DNA of 16,832 bases from Myroides sp. (lineage in GTDB: Bacteria > Bacteroidota > Bacteroidia > Flavobacteriales > Flavobacteriaceae), in the NCBI GenBank assembly GCA_018384465.1, contig JAHAYQ010000305.1:1-16832 (forward strand), read 5' to 3'. The number at the start of each line of letters is the position of its first letter. The first letter of the stretch is position 1. The notes beneath the pieces are model-generated. The model was given only the letters and a program-made list of their open reading frames with translations, ran no database searches and was not told the origin of the DNA. Positions 15,174-16,832 of the stretch are shown in pieces. The position numbers and the translations under genes are program-made.

Positions 15174-15554
15174 TTACTTTAATTCAGACTTGATATTATC
15201 TGCAGCTTTGTTAGTAACATCTTTTGCTTTGTCTACTGCATTTGCAGCATCATTTTTTAACTCTGCTAACTTACTTTCTAAGCTTGCAATTACTTCGTCT
15301 TTTTTGTTATCTGCTTTATTTACTAAAGTATTAAAAGACGACTCAAAGTCTGTTTTCTTAGAATTCATCAAGCTTTTAACTTGATTTTTTAAATCATCCA
15401 TTTTGCAGTTTAAATCATCTGCTCCCGATTTGAATCCTTTAGAAATTCTTTTTCTTGTTTTCTCTCCTTGCTCAGGTGCTAATAATATACCTGCTACAGC
15501 ACCAACTGCTGCTCCTGCTATAATAGCTACTAAGGTGTTTCCTGTTTTTCCCAT
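15174..15554 (-). CDS. YtxH domain-containing protein
   Basis: This 126-residue protein has a small-residue-rich membrane helix (about 8-25, AIIAGAAVGAVAGILLAP) running into the basic segment PEQGEKTRKRISKG (26-39), the YtxH (general stress protein) signature. The remainder (about 40-126) is a long charged amphipathic helix rich in Lys, Asp, Ala and Ser, reminiscent of LEA-like or coiled-coil proteins. YtxH relatives are induced by stress in Bacillus; the molecular role is not known. It is the first gene of the minus-strand operon. A single Cys sits at residue 50, in the linker helix, and its meaning is unclear. Confidence 0.88.
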   Translation of the reverse strand: MGKTGNTLVAIIAGAAVGAVAGILLAPEQGEKTRKRISKGFKSGADDLNCKMDDLKNQVKSLMNSKKTDFESSFNTLVNKADNKKDEVIASLESKLAELKNDAANAVDKAKDVTNKAADNIKSELK

Positions 15555-15595
15555 AACAAATTTTTGTTTAATTTTTAATAATGAATTTTATGATA

Positions 15596-15603
15596 TTAAA
15601 AGT
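15596..15603 (-). promoter_or_regulatory. Possible -7 element of the YtxH operon
   Basis: On the minus strand this reads TACTTTTA, one mismatch from TAnnTTTG, 41 bases before the YtxH start codon. The upstream -33 region lacks a TTTG. The gap of 160 bases to the divergent symporter gene contains no other feature besides the symporter promoter. Confidence 0.3.
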
Positions 15604-15659
15604 ACAGTTTTTTTTTATAAAATGGTGTTAATAACGGGTTAAAATTTAATAGTTAGTAA

Positions 15660-15690
15660 TTTAATAAGCTCAAAAATCTGTTTATATTTG
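15660..15690 (+). promoter_or_regulatory. Promoter of the cation symporter gene
   Basis: TATATTTG at 15683-15690 is an exact TAnnTTTG match. TTTA at 15660-15663, 19 bases upstream, is one mismatch from the -33 TTTG. The -7 element lies 24 bases before the ATG at 15715, the same distance as for the PiT and lipoprotein genes here. Confidence 0.62.
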
Positions 15691-15714
15691 CTTTTCAATA
15701 ATATATATAAGCAG

Positions 15715-16832
15715 ATGTCGAAATCTAAAATAGGAATATTTTCCGCAATTTTTATTACCCTCGCAATTATTATCACCATTTTATACGAATTTGATATTGT
15801 TTCCATAAGTCCGATGTTTATGTTCGGTATTCGATGGATCACAGCGTTTGTACTTTTAGTAAATGCCTTGGCACGAAAGAACCTAACCACTTGGATCATT
15901 ACTTGTATGATTTTTGGGGTGTTTATAGGTATTGATTATCCTAATGCTGCTATGGCGCTACAACCCTTTAGTAAAGGATTCATCAAGTTAGTAAAAACCA
16001 TTGTAGCACCTATTATTTTTGGTACTTTGGTGTATGGTATCGCCGGACATTCCGATTTAAAACAAGTAGGCCGTATGGCATGGAAATCTATGTTGTACTT
16101 TTTCTTAGCTACCTCGTGTGCCATTTTTATTGGGCTAGGAGTAATCAACCTTACTAAAGCAGGAGTGGGTATAGATCTGCAAGGTATGCCACAGGAAGAA
16201 TTACCTTCACCTAAGGCTGCAGATACTGCTTTAGAAGCATTGCCAGATCATGTGCATGGTATCTACAAATTTGCTCATTTCTTTTACGATCTTTTCCCTG
16301 AAAATTTTGTACGATCTATGTACGAAAATCAAGTATTACAAGTAGTAGTATTTTCGGTTATATTCGGTATAGGTTTGGCAATGGTTGAAGAAAAGAAGCG
16401 TAAGCCTATGGTAGATTTTACCGAGAGCTTGGCCGAAGTAATGTTTAAATTTACCAACATTATTATGTATTTTGCGCCTATTGGAGTGGGGGCAGCTATG
16501 GCATACACTGTAGGGCATTTAGGGGTTGATATCCTTAAAAATCTTTTTATGTTGTTAGGATCGCTTTATTTGGCATTATTACTTTTTTTATTGCTGGTAT
16601 TTGTGCCAATTATGATCTTTTTAAAAATACCAATCAAAAAATTTATCGCTGCTGTTAAAGAACCGGTTTCCATTGCATTTGCTACAACTAGTTCTGATGC
16701 TGCTTTACCTAAGGCGATGAGTGCTATGGAAAAATTTGGAGTACCTCGTAAAATTGTATCGTTTGTAATTCCAACAGGGTACAGTTTTAATTTGGACGGT
16801 ACCTCGTTGTATCTCTCCTTAGCATCGATATT
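15715..16832 (+). CDS. Dicarboxylate/amino-acid:cation symporter (DAACS family), 3' end outside window
   Basis: The first 372 residues are present, starting MSKSKIGIF at 15715. The frame is open to the right edge and the C-terminus is missing. The family couples uptake of dicarboxylates, glutamate or aspartate to Na+ or H+ flow across the inner membrane. The serine-rich hairpin signature ATTSSDAALP is at 323-332, and GYSFNLDGTS at 355-364 corresponds to the conserved NMDGT cation/substrate site. Several earlier hydrophobic segments fit the fold, and a polar insert with two His (about 155-190) lies between them. Two extra hydrophobic segments (about 5-23 and 36-50) precede the usual first helix (starting near TTWIITCMIFG). 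The start is supported by a consensus promoter 24 bases upstream. The substrate cannot be decided from this part. Confidence 0.92.
   Translation, partial: MSKSKIGIFSAIFITLAIIITILYEFDIVSISPMFMFGIRWITAFVLLVNALARKNLTTWIITCMIFGVFIGIDYPNAAMALQPFSKGFIKLVKTIVAPIIFGTLVYGIAGHSDLKQVGRMAWKSMLYFFLATSCAIFIGLGVINLTKAGVGIDLQGMPQEELPSPKAADTALEALPDHVHGIYKFAHFFYDLFPENFVRSMYENQVLQVVVFSVIFGIGLAMVEEKKRKPMVDFTESLAEVMFKFTNIIMYFAPIGVGAAMAYTVGHLGVDILKNLFMLLGSLYLALLLFLLLVFVPIMIFLKIPIKKFIAAVKEPVSIAFATTSSDAALPKAMSAMEKFGVPRKIVSFVIPTGYSFNLDGTSLYLSLASI

Noticed and set aside
1..16832. tRNA/rRNA genes, insertion sequences and CRISPR arrays
   Set aside because: I saw no cloverleaf-like or rRNA-like sequence, no transposase motif or terminal repeat pair, and no regularly spaced direct repeats in the gene-free gaps.

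Overview
The window is AT-rich bacterial chromosome, most likely from a member of the Bacteroidota, family Flavobacteriaceae (Flavobacterium/Myroides-like). The evidence is the Bacteroidota-type -7 promoter element (TAnnTTTG) upstream of several genes, scarce Shine-Dalgarno sites, lipoproteins of Bacteroidota style, and gene families (DUF6327, a three-part MMPL/acyltransferase/methyltransferase-like protein, a PiT carrier with a PhoU-like tail) that I know mainly from this group. No rRNA, tRNA, insertion sequence, integrase or CRISPR array is visible.

Left half (1-11242): this looks like the downstream end of an aryl-polyene/flexirubin-type pigment cluster. It holds the C-terminal end of a DUF2062 membrane protein, a 1213-residue MMPL exporter / lysophospholipid-type acyltransferase / methyltransferase-like fusion, a CrtI-like FAD oxidoreductase, a lipid-anchored C45 (NTN-hydrolase) acyltransferase-like protein with a TPR tail, and a PaaK-like AMP-forming CoA ligase. 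Junctions inside the two plus-strand blocks overlap by 8, 8 and 4 bases, which indicates translational coupling. The pigment assignment rests on family combination and order. The core genes (ketosynthases, dialkylresorcinol genes, ammonia lyase) would lie left of the window. A minus-strand PiT phosphate carrier (4362-6605) with its own promoter and strong terminator sits between the two blocks.

Right half (11243-16832): housekeeping and envelope genes. gltX (glutamyl-tRNA synthetase) follows 30 bases after the ligase gene and has its own -7 element. Next is a 201-base gap holding a promoter-like pair, three stem-loops and an intrinsic terminator, which is a candidate small RNA or leader. Then come a small lipocalin-like lipoprotein and an SPFH/stomatin-like membrane protein, each bounded by an intrinsic terminator. 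The SPFH gene converges on a compact minus-strand operon read YtxH -> holin-like membrane protein -> DUF6327, and the two sides share a bidirectional terminator. Diverging from the YtxH operon is a dicarboxylate/amino-acid:cation symporter, cut by the right edge.

Functional picture: the left block plausibly activates an aromatic acid (ligase), oxidises a polyene or lipid-like intermediate (FAD enzyme), and acylates and exports the product to the envelope (C45 protein, fusion protein). The right part maintains translation and envelope integrity. No gene here is clearly horizontally acquired.
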